Positions 16,951-26,764 of a stretch of 64,000 nt of DNA are shown here, piece after piece. Source of the DNA: Novosphingobium sp. G106 (GTDB lineage Bacteria; Pseudomonadota; Alphaproteobacteria; Sphingomonadales; Sphingomonadaceae); contig NZ_JAHOOZ010000001.1 in NCBI RefSeq assembly GCF_019075875.1, positions 2,294,001 through 2,358,000 on the forward strand, in the 5' to 3' direction. Under the pieces are notes generated by a model. The model saw nothing but the letters and a program-made list of their open reading frames with translations, was not told the origin of the DNA and did no database searches. A program made the translations under genes and the position numbers. The first letter of the stretch is position 1. Every line of letters starts with the position of its first letter.

Positions 16951-17086
16951 AAACAATTATCTCAAAAATCGGTGGCAGGCGTGGATCGCATTGATGCTGC
17001 CCAGGGAAAGCTGGCGCAGATCACGGGCTCGAGGCTCTCAAATGGAGTGGGGTTATCAGGCCAGGTCGACTGTGATAGGCGGGGGC

Positions 17087-17665
17087 ATGCCTGCGATGGA
17101 TAACAACACCATGATGAGGCCGCTCGACGTGCGGCAGGTGCGTACTCGTCTCGCCCTGCGCTCGGCCATGCTAGACATGGCCCGGAACGTTCCGTTCGAC
17201 GAAATTACCATCGCAGATTTGGTTTCCCAGGCTGGAGTGTCCCAGGCGACTTTCTATCGCCATTACAAGGACAAGAACGCTCTTCTCACGGATTTGGCGC
17301 GCGATTTCACTAACGAGCTGGGCCGAAAGATTACGCCCGAGACGATCATTACCGACAGTCGAAAGGCTGCCCAAGCGCTCTGTAGTTTCCTGGAAGAGAA
17401 TCGCGCGGTTTGCGCGGCGCTGCTTTCACATGGCGCAAAAAGCGCGATATTTGATGATATTCTGGAGAATGCCGTGAATCATTCTGCGGCATCGGGCATC
17501 ACGGAAGAAATCTGGCTGCCGCGTAGCCTGGGCCCTGTCTTCATGGTGACCACGCTGCTCACGCTCATCGGCTGGTGGTTGCACAAGGGCAAATCGATCA
17601 CGATTACCGAGATGTCCGAGCTCATCGATCGCCTGGTTTTCATCCCCGTCCTGCCTGAGGCGTGA
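17087..17665 (+). CDS. TetR-family transcriptional regulator
   Basis: About 192 residues. The N-terminal helix-turn-helix is typical: FDEITIADLVSQAGVSQATF then YRHYKDKNALLTDL. The C-terminal ligand domain is unassigned, with a hydrophobic helix FMVTTLLTLIGWWL. The frame is open to 16817, but that would overlap the receptor gene; the ATG at 17087 or 17096 gives the usual TetR N-terminus, with a GGCGGGGG upstream. It is divergent from the receptor at 14283-16832 and probably represses it. Confidence 0.85.
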   Translation: MPAMDNNTMMRPLDVRQVRTRLALRSAMLDMARNVPFDEITIADLVSQAGVSQATFYRHYKDKNALLTDLARDFTNELGRKITPETIITDSRKAAQALCSFLEENRAVCAALLSHGAKSAIFDDILENAVNHSAASGITEEIWLPRSLGPVFMVTTLLTLIGWWLHKGKSITITEMSELIDRLVFIPVLPEA

Positions 17666-17793
17666 CCTCTGAAGTCGCTCAGGACGGGACCGAACGAGAC
17701 AGGAGGTGATCGAGCTGGCTCGCCATAATGATAGACACCCTCTCATAAATAAGGCAGCGATACTCGCATCACAGTGAGGATGCGATTCGAACG

Positions 17794-18087
17794 ATGCTGA
17801 CAGTGGGAGCTTTGCTATCGAAGGCGCGCGATACGGCCCGATACGATGATTTTGGGGAACCAAGCTTTCTCGAAGGGTTCGAACGACTGGTTTTTGCGGT
17901 TGAGCATGAGGCCCGGCTCAATCAGCTGGGAGAAGCGCTGATCGAGCACCAGATTGTCGACCTTCTGACCTGCCGTCTGGATATCGAGCAGTGGTATGGC
18001 CGGCATCCGGAAATCGACGAGGAGGAGATCGTCCAGCCGCTCATCGGCCTGGGCTTGCCGCGCACTGGATTGACCGGCCCCCACTGA
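17794..18087 (+). pseudogene. 5' fragment of a sulfotransferase-family gene, cut by an IS3 element
   Basis: The first 90 or so residues match the N-terminus of sulfotransferase-family proteins: YDDFGEPSFLEGFERLVFAV, then WYGRHPEI, ending in GLGLPRTG, the start of the PAPS-binding loop GxPRTG(T/S). The coding sequence runs into the IS end at about 18066 and stops at 18087. No continuation of the gene is visible on the other side of the element (after 19342), so insertion was accompanied by loss or rearrangement of the 3' part. Confidence 0.7.
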
Positions 18088-18104
18088 GTGGTCCGGCTTG
18101 ATTG

Positions 18105-19010
18105 TTAGTGCATCGTCGCCTCCCTCGCCAGTGTTGGCCGCAGGTGGAGCGAAGCGGAACCGGAGGGCGACACTGGCGAGGGAACGGCCTCTGGCGCCGG
18201 CGGTCGATAGCCGAGCGAGCTGTGCGGTCTGACGGTGTTGTAATGCCGCCGCCAAGCCTCGATCAGAACCCTGGCCTCGGCCAGGGTGTAGAAGATCTCG
18301 CCATTCAAAAGCTCATCGCGCATCGAGCCGTTGAAGGATTCACAGTATCCGTTCTCCCATGGGCTGCCCGGCGTGATGTAGAGCGTCTTCACGCCGATCC
18401 TGGCCAGCCACTGCTGGACGGCCGTGGCGATAAATTCAGGACCGTTGTCGGACCTGATATGCGCCGGCGGGCCGCGCGTGACGAACAGCTCGGCCAGGGC
18501 CGCCAGAACGTCCTCGCTCCTGAGCCTGCGTGCCACCGGCAGGGCAAGGCATTCCCGGCTGGCCTCATCGATGATCGACAGTATGCGGAACTTGCGGCCA
18601 TCGTGGGTGCGGCCCTCGACAAAGTCGTAGGACCACACATGCCCCGGATACTCGGGCCGCAGGCGGATGCACGATCCGTCATTGAGCCAGAGCCGTGAGC
18701 GCTTCGGTTGCTTCTGCGGCACCTTGAGACCCTCGCGACGCCAGATGCGCTCGACCCGCTTGCGGTTCACATGCCACCCCGCCTCGCGCAGCAGGGCAGT
18801 GACCCGGCGATAGCCGTAACGGCCATATTGCCGGGCCAGCGCGATGATGTCCTCGGTCAGCGCCACTTCGTCATCCGCGCCCCGCGGCGCCTTGCGCTGC
18901 GTCGATCGATGCTGCCCGAGCACACGGCACACCCGTCGCTCGGACACCGGCATCATTGCCTTGATATGATCGATGCAGCGCCGACGGCGCGCGGGGCTCA
19001 GTAGTTTCCC
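18105..19010 (-). CDS. IS3-family transposase OrfB (rve integrase domain)
   Basis: It has the DDE catalytic domain of IS3 elements: YDFVEGRTHDG (first D), RSDNGPEF (second D) and WENGYCESFNGSMRDELL (E), ending with the RPHSSLGYRPPAPEA tail. An HTH_21-like region (YGYRRVTALLREAGWHVNRKRV) precedes it. No good independent start is visible. The protein is most likely made as an OrfAB fusion by a -1 shift on G GGA AAC (19004-19010, minus strand), which joins orfA to the frame GKLLSPARRRR. Confidence 0.9.
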   Translation of the reverse strand, partial: GKLLSPARRRRCIDHIKAMMPVSERRVCRVLGQHRSTQRKAPRGADDEVALTEDIIALARQYGRYGYRRVTALLREAGWHVNRKRVERIWRREGLKVPQKQPKRSRLWLNDGSCIRLRPEYPGHVWSYDFVEGRTHDGRKFRILSIIDEASRECLALPVARRLRSEDVLAALAELFVTRGPPAHIRSDNGPEFIATAVQQWLARIGVKTLYITPGSPWENGYCESFNGSMRDELLNGEIFYTLAEARVLIEAWRRHYNTVRPHSSLGYRPPAPEAVPSPVSPSGSASLHLRPTLAREATMH

Positions 19011-19273
19011 CTGGCGGCCTCCTGCAGGATCAGCTTGTCCAGCGTCAGGTCCGACACCGCACGCCGCAGCCGGGCATTCTCCTGCTCGAGATCTTTCATC
19101 CGGCGAGCCTGGTCGACTCTCACCCCGCCATACTCCTTGCGCCAGCGGTAGTAGCTCTGCTCGGTGACGCCGATCCGGCGACACGCGTCCGCCACCGTAC
19201 CACCCTGCGCCAGCACGATCTCCGCCTCACGCAACTTGCCGATGATCTCCTCCGGCTGGTGCTTCTTGCCCAT
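18998..19273 (-). CDS. IS3-family transposase OrfA (helix-turn-helix)
   Basis: 91 residues from the ATG at 19273 (MGKKHQPEEIIGKLREAEIV). An HTH_Tnp_1-type DNA-binding domain (TVADACRRIGVTEQSYYRW) is followed by a leucine-zipper-like stretch (LEQENARLRRAVSDLTLDKL). It ends at the -1 frameshift site GGA AAC TAC TGA. It binds the IS ends and is part of the OrfAB transposase. Confidence 0.9.
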   Translation of the reverse strand: MGKKHQPEEIIGKLREAEIVLAQGGTVADACRRIGVTEQSYYRWRKEYGGVRVDQARRMKDLEQENARLRRAVSDLTLDKLILQEAARGNY

Positions 19274-19342
19274 TCCCAAACTCCTTCATGAGCCAAAATA
19301 ACAGAAATTTTGGACCACTCAGAAGGGGGCAGATCAAATCCA

Positions 19343-19742
19343 TGCGGGTTACCTGTTGGTTTCGCTCTTTCAAGATGACGTAGAAGCGCCGCCCCTCACA
19401 CATTCCCGGAAACGCACTGAGGGTAATGGCAAATGGATCGGCGGCTTTGTCGGCGGAAACCGATTCTGTCTAGCGCACGGAAGCCCCTACGCGTTCGTTT
19501 CCCCAGCAACCCGAATGCTATCAGATCAATGGATGGTTCATCGCATATGCGCCTCGCAGCCTATGGCCAAGCTTCGGCCTCAGAATCTTAGGCAATCGGG
19601 CGATTAATCTGTATGGGTCACAAATCGAAAGGCTGAGCGCTTCGAAATACGCCTGCTCCACCTTCCGCTGAACCTCACTCAATCCCGCTATTCCGCTTGG
19701 CAAACATGCTGGGCGCCTATTGAAAGCCGCTACCAGACAACC
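19343..19742. other. Non-coding 400 bp between the IS element and rsgA
   Basis: No convincing gene is visible. It contains a copy of the short dispersed repeat at 19437-19458. The sequence next to the IS does not continue the interrupted sulfotransferase frame. Confidence 0.6.
19437..19458. repeat. Copy of dispersed short repeat
   Basis: ATCGGCGGCTTTGTCGGCGG, with the shared core GCTTTGTCGGC. Intergenic. Confidence 0.5.
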
Positions 19743-20804
19743 ATGGCGCCGTACGATTCCCAATTATCCGAACTCGGCTGGAAACCCTTCTTCAGCGCGC
19801 AAATCTCGGACGCGGAAACTGCTCGATGCCGGCCCGTCCGCGTCATGGCGGTCCATCGCGGCAAGATAGCAGTCGCAGGGGCCGGAATGGAGCTCCTCAT
19901 TTCGCCACGGATTCCCGGTGCCGATGCCGAGGAACTCCGACCCGCCGTTGGCGATTGGCTGTTGCTCGATCGCGAAAGTCTCGAGCCGGTGCGTCTGCTG
20001 CATCGCGCCAGCTTGTTCAAACGGCTTGCAGCGGGTGATCGGCAAAAGCTGCAGGTCATTGCGGCGAACGTGGACACCCTGTTCATCGTCGCGTCGTGCA
20101 ACCAGGATTTCAATATCGCGCGGCTCGAACGATATCTCGTTCTGGCCCGTGAAGCCGAGGTAAACCCGGTTGTCGTCCTGACCAAGATGGACCTAGCAGA
20201 CCAGCCGGAAGCATTTGCCGAGAAGGCTCGCGCAGTTCAGCCGGATCTGGTGGTGGAAATCGTGAACGCGCGCGACGCTGAGAGCGTTGCGCGCCTGGCG
20301 GCGTGGTGCGGCCCGGGTCATACCGTCGCGTTGCTGGGCTCATCGGGTGTCGGCAAATCGACATTGGTCAACACGCTCAGGGGCTCGGACAGCATTGCCA
20401 CCCAAGCGGTCCGCGAGGAGGACGGCAAGGGTCGGCACACCACCACCGTTCGCGAAATGCATCGCCTCGACGGAGGCGGATGGCTGCTCGACACGCCGGG
20501 TATGCGCGAGTTGCAGCTTTCCGACGCTGCCTCTGGCCTCGCAGAGGTCTTTGACGACATCCTCGCGCTCACGCTGAAGTGCCGGTTTTCGAATTGCACG
20601 CACGAAGCGGAGCCCGGCTGCAGCGTGCGAGACGCGATGCAGCAGGGAAAGCTCGATCGCGCGCGCCTCGAACGCTGGCGCAAGCTGGCCGTTGAGGACG
20701 CTGCCAATTCCGTGAGCCGCGCGACACGGCGTGAGCGCGCGGACATCGCCGAGAATGCTGCGCAAGCGCTGTCGAACAATGCCGGCAGGCGCCCGCGGCG
20801 ATAG
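19743..20804 (+). CDS. rsgA: Small ribosomal subunit-dependent GTPase RsgA
   Basis: 353 residues with the circularly permuted GTPase order typical of RsgA/YjeQ: G4 LTKMDLAD comes before G1 GSSGVGKST, followed by the switch region GRHTTTVREM and G3 DTPGMRE. An N-terminal OB-fold (VGDWLLLDRES) precedes the GTPase domain, and a C-terminal zinc motif CRFSNCTHEAEPGC follows it. RsgA acts in late 30S maturation, releasing assembly factors on GTP hydrolysis. The C-terminus is basic. The gene is followed 49 bp later by a small ORF that may be cotranscribed. Confidence 0.95.
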   Translation: MAPYDSQLSELGWKPFFSAQISDAETARCRPVRVMAVHRGKIAVAGAGMELLISPRIPGADAEELRPAVGDWLLLDRESLEPVRLLHRASLFKRLAAGDRQKLQVIAANVDTLFIVASCNQDFNIARLERYLVLAREAEVNPVVVLTKMDLADQPEAFAEKARAVQPDLVVEIVNARDAESVARLAAWCGPGHTVALLGSSGVGKSTLVNTLRGSDSIATQAVREEDGKGRHTTTVREMHRLDGGGWLLDTPGMRELQLSDAASGLAEVFDDILALTLKCRFSNCTHEAEPGCSVRDAMQQGKLDRARLERWRKLAVEDAANSVSRATRRERADIAENAAQALSNNAGRRPRR

Positions 20805-20853
20805 CACCAGGGGCCTCGCCGCAAGATGCCGGAAGAGACATTCGGGAGACTAT

Positions 20854-21009
20854 ATGGCCGATCTGTATTTGAAGGCGCTCGAATCCGAACGCAAAAGCCT
20901 TTGGGCGGCGTGCCGCCTCAAAGGGCTCGCCAAGGACAGTCCGGAACGCGTGCGGATTGCGGCGCTGGACGTTCTCCTTGAAGAACACAAGACCAGGAAG
21001 GGCGCCTAG
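20854..21009 (+). CDS. Small hypothetical protein (51 aa)
   Basis: It begins MADLYLKALESERKSLWAAC with a good ribosome-binding site (GGGAG about 8 nt upstream). It is a short helical, charged soluble protein with no recognised motif, 49 bp after rsgA in the same direction. The upstream extension of the frame overlaps rsgA and is not credible. Confidence 0.5.
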   Translation: MADLYLKALESERKSLWAACRLKGLAKDSPERVRIAALDVLLEEHKTRKGA

Positions 21010-21020
21010 GTGGCTTGCTA

Positions 21021-21473
21021 CTAGTCAGGCCCGAATTCCGGAAAAAGACGTTCGACCGCGGCGCGTAGATCGGACGGACCAGGCAGGAGGCCATGAATAT
21101 CCAGTAGCTGCGTGACGAGGTGTGCTCTGTGGGGGCCGATACCGGCGATCGCCTCCAATCCGGGCAGGTCGAGATCGGCAATCCTGTCCGATAGATCGCC
21201 CAGCGTTCGGTACCCCGATGCGATCAGGAGTTGCCGCAGGCCGGAAGGCAGGACGGACTGCCGAACCGGGAGGTCGCGCTTCGTCGCCGAGGGCCTCCCA
21301 TTGGCAAGTCTCGTAAGCGATGCCTTTTCCCGCTTCAGCAACCGACGAATGTGGCCCAGTTGATGCGTCGTGATCCCGAGTTTACGGCGGATCTCGCGAT
21401 ACGAACGCCCCTGCGCGCGCAGATCGCGCGCCTGCTCTAGGTTCAGGGAGGCCTGTGCAGCCTGACTCAGCAT
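21021..21473 (-). CDS. Helix-turn-helix plus helix-hairpin-helix protein
   Basis: 150 residues from the ATG at 21473. The N-terminal part (LRAQGRSYREIRRKLGITTH, QLGHIRRLL) looks like a resolvase-type or sigma-like HTH. The C-terminal part (LPGLEAIAGIGPHRAHLVTQ) is a helix-hairpin-helix of the kind that binds DNA without sequence specificity. It is a DNA-binding protein of unknown role. It ends 12 bp from the convergent 51-aa ORF and is divergent from the pentapeptide-repeat gene. Confidence 0.65.
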   Translation of the reverse strand: MLSQAAQASLNLEQARDLRAQGRSYREIRRKLGITTHQLGHIRRLLKREKASLTRLANGRPSATKRDLPVRQSVLPSGLRQLLIASGYRTLGDLSDRIADLDLPGLEAIAGIGPHRAHLVTQLLDIHGLLPGPSDLRAAVERLFPEFGPD

Positions 21474-21622
21474 CTGGGATCCGACAATGTGACCGCGCGA
21501 TAAATCATTGGCCGGTTGCGGCCATGAAAGCAATCGAGCGATGCAGCGACGTGCAGCCTTCCGACCGTACAAATCATTCTGCGCCTCTGGCTCGCGTCGA
21601 GGAGCAGAGCTAACAGCGGACC

Positions 21623-22309
21623 ATGGACGACTTGTTTTCCGATCGAACGGTTCGCGACCGAAGCCTGACGCGTGCCGATCTGGAGCGCATCGCTGGATCT
21701 CCCCATACACTGGTCGATTGCGACCTCGAGGATGCGGACCTGTCGGAGCTCGATCTGTCGCACTGGCGATTTGAGCGATGCAACCTGCGAAGAGCCGATG
21801 TCAGTCGAGCGAAATTCGAAGCCACCACGTGGCAATCCTGCCGGGCCGCCTTTGCCAACTTCATGGCCTGCGACCTCACTGAATCGTCCTTCGCCGCAAC
21901 CGACTTCAACAATGCGACGTTGAAGCGAGCGAACCTTCAGTCGGCAAAGTTCGCCCAATGCAAGTTGACCGGCGCAGACCTCTTCGAGGTCCGAGGGCTC
22001 GACATCACTTTCGAGGAGACATTGCTGATCAACGCCAAGCTCTCCGGCCATTCGTTCCGCAAATCGACCCTGAACCGGATCGATTTCTCCCAGGCAGACC
22101 TTCGCAAATGCGACTTTCGGCACACGACCTTCGCCGATTGCAGCTTGCGCGAGGCCAACATGGATGGAGCGCGCTTCGAAGGTGCCGACCTGCGCGGCGC
22201 CGATCTCGGGGGCCTGCGGCTGTTCGACGCCAGGATGTTTCGCGGCGCAACCATTTCTCGAGAACAGGCAGCGCAACTTTTGAGCGAGCTCGGTCTGAAT
22301 GTGCGTTAA
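21623..22309 (+). CDS. Pentapeptide-repeat protein, Qnr-like size and layout
   Basis: 228 residues made almost entirely of A(D/N)Lxx-type pentapeptides: CDLEDADLSELDLSHWRFER, CNLRRADVSRAKF, then ATLKRANLQSAKFAQ, and after EVRGLDITF a second block with DFSQADLRKCDF and ADLRGADLGGL. Two blocks separated by a glycine, and a C-terminal helix (EQAAQLLSELGL), resemble the Qnr family of gyrase-protecting right-handed beta-helix proteins (about 215-220 residues). Whether it protects gyrase is not shown by sequence alone. It lies between a DNA-binding protein gene and groES. Confidence 0.8.
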   Translation: MDDLFSDRTVRDRSLTRADLERIAGSPHTLVDCDLEDADLSELDLSHWRFERCNLRRADVSRAKFEATTWQSCRAAFANFMACDLTESSFAATDFNNATLKRANLQSAKFAQCKLTGADLFEVRGLDITFEETLLINAKLSGHSFRKSTLNRIDFSQADLRKCDFRHTTFADCSLREANMDGARFEGADLRGADLGGLRLFDARMFRGATISREQAAQLLSELGLNVR

Positions 22310-22360
22310 ACCGGCCCGGTTGCCCGATCGCATGCAAGATCACGCGCTCATCGCCACGAC

Positions 22361-22423
22361 CTTGCATATCGCGCCAGGCGCCCCATATCGCGGAAGCTGG
22401 CACTCGCTCTGGTGAAGTGCCAA
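22361..22423 (+). promoter_or_regulatory. Heat-shock control region of groESL: sigma32-like promoter plus CIRCE element
   Basis: CTTGCA (22361-22366) and CCCCATAT (22381-22388), separated by 14 nt, fit the sigma32 consensus CTTGAA-N13-15-CCCCATnT. Immediately downstream, CTGGCACTC-N9-AAGTGCCAA (22397-22405 and 22415-22423) fits the HrcA operator TTAGCACTC-N9-GAGTGCTAA with its exact spacing and 7 of 9 arm positions self-complementary. Dual control of this groESL copy by RpoH and HrcA is inferred. Confidence 0.8.
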
Positions 22424-22500
22424 ATCGCAAATCGGCAGCGCTGGCTTCCCTCTTGTGAAAGCGACAACCCTGTCGCGATCCAGTAAGAGGCAGTCCTTTC

Positions 22501-22788
22501 ATGGCATTTCGTCCTTTGCACGATCGCGTGCTCGTGCGCCGCATCGAAGCCGCCGAGCGCAGCGCCGGCGGCATCATTATTCCCGATAACGCCAGAGAGA
22601 AACCGCAGGAAGGCGAAGTCGTCGCGGCCGGCTCCGGCGTTCGCGCTGACGATGGCAGCGTCACGCCGCTTGATCTCAAGGCCGGTGACCGGATCCTGTT
22701 CGGAAAGTGGTCAGGGACCGAGGTCAAGCTCGATGGCGAAGATCTGATCATCATGAAGGAAAGCGACGTTCTGGGCATTCTGGGCTGA
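22501..22788 (+). CDS. groES: Co-chaperonin GroES
   Basis: 95 residues, full length. It begins [16 protein letters not shown], carries the mobile loop [18 protein letters not shown] and ends with the usual VLGILG. It forms the heptameric lid of GroEL. It is preceded by a sigma32/CIRCE region and followed 61 bp later by groEL. Confidence 0.97.
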   Translation: MAFRPLHDRVLVRRIEAAERSAGGIIIPDNAREKPQEGEVVAAGSGVRADDGSVTPLDLKAGDRILFGKWSGTEVKLDGEDLIIMKESDVLGILG

Positions 22789-22837
22789 GATGCCCGCGGG
22801 CCGGCGCATCCCGGCGAAGGCAGCATCTCTTCCATAA

Positions 22838-24436
<1,599 letters not shown>

Positions 24437-24534
24437 CGGGCCGAAACTTCGGATCATCTGATCACAGGTCGGGCGAGCGACGATCTCGGGACTGCAGCAC
24501 GCAGGTATTGTCTACCACCGAAAAGGAAGCGCTC

Positions 24535-24798
24535 ATGGAACTCTCATCGATCCTCTGCCGCGCGCAGGAAGGGGCTCAACGCGATCGTGCCGCCAGTGCT
24601 TCTCTGGAAAATGTCCGGATTGTCGCAACAAAGGCGGCAATCGCCTGGGGGCTGGAGGCGGTCGCCGCAGAGCACCGCGAAGCCCGTCACGCCCGACGGG
24701 CGAAAGCCGAGCCTGAAGGTTTACGGGCAGAGCGATCGTGTACCGAACGCGAAGCGACATTCAGCGAAAATCCGGATCGCGGCTTTGTGCAGCCTTGA
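24535..24798 (+). CDS. Small charged hypothetical protein (87 aa)
   Basis: It starts at the ATG at 24535 (MELSSILCRAQEGAQRDRAA) with AAGGAAG about 7 nt upstream. It is a soluble helical protein, Arg/Ala/Glu-rich. It resembles the short stress-associated proteins of sphingomonads that begin with x-L-x-x-I-x-x-A-Q-x-x-Q-R-x-x-A, but I cannot name a family. It lies about 100 bp after groEL; cotranscription is possible. Confidence 0.55.
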   Translation: MELSSILCRAQEGAQRDRAASASLENVRIVATKAAIAWGLEAVAAEHREARHARRAKAEPEGLRAERSCTEREATFSENPDRGFVQP

Positions 24799-24816
24799 AA
24801 CAATGGCGTTGGACGC

Positions 24817-25083
24817 ATGGCGATCGGAGTGTGCATCCTTTCCCGCTCATTCAGGGCGCGGATGCCGTGCCCTGGCAGTTCCGGGGTGATCCTCCAAGGT
24901 GCGACGTTGGGTTGGGCAGGAACCGCTGCGCTGAGCTTCTTCTGCCTTGTCCAGGGATTGCGGATCGGAAGCGCCGGCAGCGCTATGACCAGAACGCGAA
25001 GCCCGGTCGGGTTCTGGGCATCGATGTCTTTCTTCGCGCTCGCTTCCGTGGGGTCGATCTACGGCGCCATCGCCGGGATCTAA
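24817..25083 (+). CDS. Small membrane protein (up to 88 aa)
   Basis: It has two hydrophobic segments (ATLGWAGTAALSFFCLVQGL and FWASMSFFALASVGSIYGAI) separated by a short positively charged loop. The start is uncertain: ATG 24817 or ATG 24862, neither with a strong ribosome-binding site. No family recognised. It is the second of four short genes downstream of groEL. Confidence 0.45.
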   Translation: MAIGVCILSRSFRARMPCPGSSGVILQGATLGWAGTAALSFFCLVQGLRIGSAGSAMTRTRSPVGFWASMSFFALASVGSIYGAIAGI

Positions 25084-25171
25084 CTCAAGACAGTGCGACT
25101 GGGAGACCCGGGCTGCCTCGAAGTGTCGGCCAGCGCCCTCATCCGATTAAACAACACGACAGGATATTCGA

Positions 25172-25285
25172 ATGGCCTCCAATATTATGATTTCCGCTCT
25201 CCTTACCGTAGCCGCCGGTCTCCTGGGTCTGGGAGCCTATGCCCGGCTACAGGCTCGCCGCCAGCAGAACACCCGACGAAGATGA
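25172..25285 (+). CDS. Very small single-helix membrane protein (37 aa)
   Basis: ATG at 25172, with AGGA 8-9 nt upstream. The protein begins MASNIMISALLTVAAGLLGL and ends in a basic tail QARRQQNTRRR. One N-terminal hydrophobic helix plus an Arg-rich cytoplasmic end is typical of small inner-membrane stress peptides. No name can be given. Confidence 0.5.
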   Translation: MASNIMISALLTVAAGLLGLGAYARLQARRQQNTRRR

Positions 25286-25342
25286 AGAAGAGTCGATCGG
25301 TCCCAGGATCGAGCCGTCAAAACAGCGCGCAAGGATAACAGA

Positions 25343-25504
25343 ATGCCAGATTTCCAGTTAAGACCAGAAGATGTGGACGCAATTGTTACGAGATTGCAGG
25401 GCCACGTAGGATGGCAACTTCGCCACATCCCGTCGCGCGGCTACTGGATCGAGTTGCAACCGGATGCGGCATCGGCGCGCAGGGTGATCGAAGCCATATC
25501 CTGA
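25343..25504 (+). CDS. Small soluble protein (53 aa)
   Basis: ATG at 25343, with a good AAGGA 8 nt upstream. It begins MPDFQLRPEDVDAIVTRLQG and contains VGWQLRHIPSRGYWIELQPD. It is compact, mixed alpha/beta in character, with regular codon use. It follows the 37-aa membrane peptide by 57 bp and may belong to the same transcript. Function unknown. Confidence 0.5.
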   Translation: MPDFQLRPEDVDAIVTRLQGHVGWQLRHIPSRGYWIELQPDAASARRVIEAIS

Positions 25505-25790
25505 ATGCTGTCGCCGATGCCGGCGCCCATCGACAGCCCATTCGTTTAGCCGAGAAGGCACTCAGACGCCGCTTGGTCGGCATGAACGGAGGCAGGTTTC
25601 AGGCATCCCGAACGGATGCTTCAACGACCGCTTTGTCGGCGACGGCGGCTGGTCCGCATCTCGCGCGCGCTCTGATGCGGGAAGCTTCCCAGTAGGCTCG
25701 AAGGATAATCCCATGCAGCTTCCGCTCACACCTTACAAACATTCAGGGGCACATCCGCGGCGCTGCTGTTGCCGTCGCCGCGGACACCGG
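25505..25790. other. Non-coding stretch of about 290 bp
   Basis: No credible gene on either strand. It holds one copy of the short dispersed repeat at 25623-25642. Confidence 0.5.
25623..25642. repeat. Copy of dispersed short repeat
   Basis: AACGACCGCTTTGTCGGCGA, with the shared core GCTTTGTCGGC. Intergenic. Confidence 0.5.
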
Positions 25791-26528
25791 TCAGACCTGC
25801 GCTGCGCCTCCATCAACATCCAGTTCGATACCGGTGACGTAGTCGCTGTCTTCCGAGGCGAGGAAAAGTGCGGCCTTTCCATTGTCTTCGGGTGTGCCGA
25901 GACGGCCCAGTGGGATTGTCGCGACGAGCCCGGGTACCGCTTCGCCGGGCAGCAGGCCGTGGAAGCCGGGTGTCGAGGTATGCCCCGGGTTGAGCACATT
26001 GATCCGGATGCCGCGGTCCTTGGTCTCGAGAATCCACGCACGCACCAGGCTGCGGATCGCCGCCTTGGTCGATGAGTAGACCGACATCGCCGGAATGCCC
26101 CGGAAGCCGGCGATCGAGCCGGTGAGAATGACCGATGCGCCTCTCGGCAGGAGCGGCAACGCCTTCTGGAAAGCGAACAGCAAACCCTTCACGTTCGTAT
26201 TGTAGGTCTTGTCGAAATGCTCCTCGGTGATCTCTCCGATGGGCTGGAACTCGAAGAAGCCCGCGTTGAGCGCCAGCACATCGATGCGACCGTGTCTCGC
26301 CCCAACAGTGTCGTAGACCCGGTCGATGTCGGCAAGGCTCGACGCGTCGGCTCGGATGCCGATGGCACCGTTGCCGATCTCCGCGACGGCCCTGTCTAGT
26401 TCCTCCTGTCGGCGGCCGGTGATAAACACATGCGCGCCGTCTGCAGCGAAGGCTTTGGCGACGCCAAGGCCGATACCCGCGCTGCCGCCGGTCACGACAG
26501 CAATCTTGCCCTCAAGCTTCTTACCCAT
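25791..26528 (-). CDS. SDR-family NAD(P)-dependent oxidoreductase
   Basis: 245 residues, a classical short-chain dehydrogenase. The cofactor site is TGGSAGIG, with NAGF in the core; the catalytic triad is S (VILTGSIAG) and YSSTK (MSVYSSTKAA), with the late GIELDVDGG motif. The start is the ATG at 26528 (MGKKLEGKIAVV), with GAAGGA 8 nt upstream. It oxidises or reduces a small alcohol or ketone; the substrate is unknown. It is divergent from a LysR regulator with two matching inverted repeats between them, so it is a likely LysR target. Confidence 0.92.
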   Translation of the reverse strand: MGKKLEGKIAVVTGGSAGIGLGVAKAFAADGAHVFITGRRQEELDRAVAEIGNGAIGIRADASSLADIDRVYDTVGARHGRIDVLALNAGFFEFQPIGEITEEHFDKTYNTNVKGLLFAFQKALPLLPRGASVILTGSIAGFRGIPAMSVYSSTKAAIRSLVRAWILETKDRGIRINVLNPGHTSTPGFHGLLPGEAVPGLVATIPLGRLGTPEDNGKAALFLASEDSDYVTGIELDVDGGAAQV

Positions 26529-26636
26529 TTTCAGTCCTTCGATCTTGGTTGCGCCTTCGACCATCGGTGGCGCCCCAGGACCTCGGAGATAGAAATGTGC
26601 TGCGCGCGTAGTAGCCGGTGGAATGGACTAATCTAT

Positions 26637-26651
26637 ATTCCAGTTCGGAAT
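26637..26651. promoter_or_regulatory. LysR-type operator candidate 1 (ATTCC-N5-GGAAT)
   Basis: ATTCCAGTTCGGAAT, an interrupted palindrome about 110 bp upstream of the SDR start. The same half-sites and spacing recur at 26765 and, nearly, at 27785. Confidence 0.55.
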
Positions 26652-26764
26652 GGAATCTGACTAGCCGCCGAGCTGGCCGGCCGATTTTTAGCTGAATCGT
26701 GATTGTGCGAGCCATCGCCCCCCGGTCAAACCTTGACTGGCCCCGCTGTGTAGCCAAGATCATA

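Larger units (their letters stand above)
18066..19342 (-). mobile_element. IS3-family insertion sequence (about 1.27 kb)
   Basis: It encodes orfA and orfB on the minus strand. The terminal inverted repeats are recognisable: left TGGATTGACCGGCCCCCA then CTGAGTGGTCC; right, in reverse complement, TGGATTTGATCTGCCCCC then TTCTGAGTGGTCC. The exact outer end could be 18066/19342 or 18071/19336. I see no clear target-site duplication, in keeping with the loss of the 3' part of the interrupted gene. Both reading frames look intact. Confidence 0.9.
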
